Assembly (NCBI RefSeq): GCF_052324685.1
Contig: NC_135214.1
Span: 30,997,206 to 31,061,205, forward strand
Source of the DNA: Brachyhypopomus gauderio
Lineage: Eukaryota > Chordata > Actinopteri > Gymnotiformes > Hypopomidae
Length of the DNA stretch: 64,000 bases
Reading direction: 5' to 3'
The notes under the pieces were generated by a model. That model had not been told where the DNA came from. It ran no database searches and saw only the letters and a list, made by a program, of their open reading frames with translations. The translations under genes and the position numbers were made by a program. Shown piece by piece: positions 62,914-64,000 of the stretch (within the stretch, counting starts at the first letter, position 1; every line of letters starts with the position of its first letter).

Positions 62914-64000
62914 CATCTCTATTTTGGCCCGTCTCACCGATCCTGTTCTTATCCTCCCTAGGTGGTTTTACCTACGTTTATCTTGGAGAGGAGGTCATTG
63001 TTGGAGATGTACGCAGACTTCTTTGCACACCCGGATTTGTTTGTCAGGTGAGGTGAAGTTATTCTGGCTGCTCTATGGGTATCGCTTAGCTGCACGCGTT
63101 TACTATGCCCGCTTTTAAAAAAAGATGCTACATTTTTGTAAAAATATAAAGTAATCTTTATATTGACAATCGAACAAAAACAAAATAATCTTTATATTGT
63201 TTTCACAGAGCAATGTGATTGTATATTGTAATATGAAACAAATAAATAAAATAAGTTTGCAACTTTCCCTTTAATTTCACTCTGTAACCATTTGGGAACT
63301 GAGGACATTAATTTCTGCAGACAAAAATTTTTTGTCTGAGAAAAAAAAAAAGAGTTTTTGCCCATTCTACTTTCTTGTGCTGCTCGACAGCGCCTGACTG
63401 TGCGATTCTCCTCTTAATGACGGGACCATGCAGTTTCAATAGGAAGCAGATCTGTATCGCAAGCAGTCACGAGCGCACACGGTGTGTCTATGAAGCCACG
63501 TTCTGGTAGCGCGTGCCGAATTAGGTCCGCTATTGTGTCGCTGAAACGGTCTATGGAACTGTGACATCGAGGGCTGTGTTTCTCAAATCCCAGCTTACAC
63601 CTCTGTGGCGCTAGCACCTTCACACGTGCCGTGGGCACTGACGCACCTCCACCCCATTGCAGACGTTAGCTTTGCTCCTTTCCCCGTTAACATCTTGGAT
63701 GGCCCCATTCATCTTTGTCACGTTTTCTTCCCCGAAAGCAAGCCGACTCCTCTGACCTTTTACCGTATGCTTCCACGCATATGTTTCCAGTCTCTTTCGG
63801 GCCGTCCGAAATGAGCTCGTGCCCGGAGAGTAGCCTTGCGTAGTCTTGACGCGTGGCTTTCTGCTGGCATAATGGATGGAGGTTACGTTTCTCGGTGGCG
63901 TGACGGGGTTGTTGTGAGGCAGTGTTTTTTCCGAGGTGCTCCCCAACCATTGTGGCTGGGCTCAGGGTGGCTTCCCTTGCAGCGTCATCTGAGGTTCAAA
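42293..64000 (+). CDS. osbpl9: Oxysterol-binding protein-related protein 9 (5' part)
   Basis: ORP9 moves sterols and PI4P at ER-Golgi contact sites. Fifteen in-phase exons lie in the window: 42293-42403, 46248-46298, 47884-47962, 53853-53929, 58030-58125, 58302-58349, 58678-58707, 58796-58846, 59207-59245, 60904-61003, 61214-61318, 61809-61968, 62338-62444, 62669-62787 and 62962-63047. They encode about 419 residues, a little over half of the usual 736. Exons 1-4 form the PH domain ([33 protein letters not shown]). Exons 5-9 are helical ([37 protein letters not shown]). Exon 12 carries the acidic FFAT motif [10 protein letters not shown] for VAP binding. Exons 14-15 begin the lipid-transfer domain ([33 protein letters not shown]). 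The acceptor of exon 11 is the least certain. The gene continues beyond the right edge. Confidence 0.95.
42404..46247 (+). other. osbpl9 intron 1
   Basis: The first few hundred bases are GC-richer and include CCAAT-like motifs (AACCAATCC near 42565), probably still part of the promoter region. The stretch at 44150-45400 reads like one or two decayed interspersed repeats, but I cannot name them. A (TC)n tract lies at 45641-45679. Confidence 0.5.
45641..45679. repeat. (TC)n microsatellite
   Basis: About 19 TC units in osbpl9 intron 1. Confidence 0.95.
46297..46509 (+). repeat. Minisatellite copying the osbpl9 exon 2 splice donor
   Basis: Four tandem units of 51, 59, 53 and about 47 bp begin at the exon 2 donor. 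Each unit starts GGGTAAGGGTCAGCCCTGCC, includes an inverted pair (CTCATACGTGAG), and ends in a variable (AC)n run plus CTTGG. Donor-type GGTAAGG occurs at 46299 (authentic), 46350, 46409 and 46462. The units differ mainly in the number of AC repeats. The fourth carries one substitution, ATAAGTGAG. Confidence 0.92.
47592..48240 (+). repeat. Long pyrimidine-rich tract around osbpl9 exon 3
   Basis: The plus strand is strongly C/T-rich from 47592 to 47785 and again from 47990 to 48240, with (GA)n between 47800 and 47840 and (CT)n at 48079-48136. Exon 3 (47884-47962) sits between the two blocks. Homopurine-homopyrimidine mirror tracts can form triplex DNA. The long open frames in this stretch come from the repeats. 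Confidence 0.8.
48715..48772 (+). CDS. Candidate alternative first exon of osbpl9
   Basis: An ATG at 48715 (a second at 48733) opens 19 codons, [19 protein letters not shown], ending one base into a codon at a good donor (ACGG/GTAAGG). That phase and last base are the same as at the end of exon 3, so splicing to exon 4 stays in frame and yields a protein lacking the first two thirds of the PH domain. The region is CpG-rich, as a promoter would be. No transcript evidence is available, so this is a prediction. Confidence 0.4.
49941..50006. repeat. Minisatellite, 22-bp unit x 3
   Basis: Three tandem GC-rich units, CGAGCACCGCCGTGGAAACG plus two bases; the third has three changes. Confidence 0.85.
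50779..50826. repeat. (TC)n microsatellite
   Basis: About 24 TC units following a short (CA)n, in osbpl9 intron 3. Confidence 0.95.
53514..53584. repeat. (TG)n microsatellite
   Basis: About 35 uninterrupted TG units, the longest dinucleotide tract in the window, 270 bases before osbpl9 exon 4. Confidence 0.95.
54893..55189. repeat. Large inverted repeat ending in GT/AC microsatellites
   Basis: The inner arms (54933-54976 and 55035-55076) match closely when inverted: GCTTTAACACCGTATTATCTG on the left and the inverse of CAGATACGGTGTTTAAAGC on the right. Outer arms 54909-54927 (TTGGGTAGTGAATAAGGCA) and 55114-55132 are also inverse, with about 37 extra bases on the right between inner and outer parts. 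The left side is preceded by (TG)n and the right side followed by (AC)n, so even the microsatellites mirror each other. Confidence 0.85.
56852..56890. repeat. (CA)n microsatellite
   Basis: About 19 CA units in osbpl9 intron 4. Confidence 0.95.
58196..58218. repeat. Poly(G) tract
   Basis: A run of about 22 G interrupted once, in osbpl9 intron 5, less than 100 bases before exon 6. Confidence 0.9.
59246..60903 (+). other. osbpl9 intron 9
   Basis: No coding sequence recognised. It holds short AAAAAT repeats near 60188-60210 and a (TG)n/(CG)n patch near 60328-60352. Confidence 0.6.
61051..61081. repeat. (CA)n microsatellite
   Basis: About 15 CA units, 48 bases after the osbpl9 exon 10 donor. 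Confidence 0.9.
61973..62089 (+). repeat. GC-rich minisatellite after osbpl9 exon 12
   Basis: Four tandem units of about 27 bp (GCGGCACACGCGCACCCCTC followed by a C run) begin four bases after the exon 12 donor GT. The units differ mainly in the length of the C run. The donor itself is not copied. Confidence 0.9.
62792..62860 (+). repeat. Short C-rich tandem repeat after osbpl9 exon 14
   Basis: About four copies of a 16-bp unit (CCCCCTCATCTCCGCC-like) start within five bases of the exon 14 donor. Confidence 0.8.
62881..62911. repeat. (CA)n microsatellite
   Basis: About 15 CA units, 50 bases before osbpl9 exon 15. Confidence 0.95.
63048..64000 (+). other. osbpl9 intron 15 (continues)
   Basis: Intron sequence to the right edge. 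I see no further exon or gene here; the open frames at 63600-63950 have no recognisable domain. Confidence 0.6.

Overview
This window is vertebrate nuclear DNA, almost certainly from a ray-finned (teleost) fish. Genes are split into many GT-AG exons. Introns are full of (CA)n/(CT)n microsatellites, minisatellites and C/G tracts. The transposon relics (L2-type LINE 3' ends, a hAT-like element, palindromic MITEs, a tRNA-SINE fragment) suit a teleost. The genes are vertebrate-specific: a torsin-interacting LAP1, DEPDC1A, RPE65 and ORP9. I worked out exon borders by hand from splice signals and checked reading-frame phase across each junction.

Layout. 1-3216: no confident gene; one or two possible minus-strand exons. 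3217-5834 (+): LAP1/TOR1AIP, complete, with one frame problem at a small exon. 7923-9539 (-): C-terminal four exons of an unidentified multi-pass membrane protein. 9787-11620 (+): LINE 3' end split by a 963-bp hAT-like insertion. 11621-14643: an older LINE relic, a palindromic MITE and simple repeats. 14644-16908 (-): a Reeler-domain protein with a mucin-like Thr/Ser tail. 18145-18701: a stray copy of a depdc1a exon with its flanking introns, upstream of that gene. 19337-25389 (+): depdc1a, complete, 12 exons, 827 aa. 28636-32522 (+): rpe65, complete, 14 exons, 532 aa. 33157-36676 (-): a divergent MCCC2-like carboxyltransferase, 11 exons, 564 aa. 36677-42292: intergenic. 42293 to the right edge (+): osbpl9 (ORP9), exons 1-15 of a longer gene, including the PH domain, FFAT motif and start of the lipid-transfer domain.

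The genes do not form one pathway. depdc1a followed by rpe65 in the same orientation matches the DEPDC1-RPE65 neighbourhood of human 1p31; the other neighbours reflect fish genome rearrangement. The most interesting features are minisatellites that start at, and in two cases copy, 5' splice sites (depdc1a exon 9, osbpl9 exon 2); the MCCC2-like protein, whose second carboxyltransferase half has lost its usual glycine motifs; the upstream exon duplication of depdc1a; a possible second osbpl9 first exon; and a nested transposon whose target-site duplication can be read directly.
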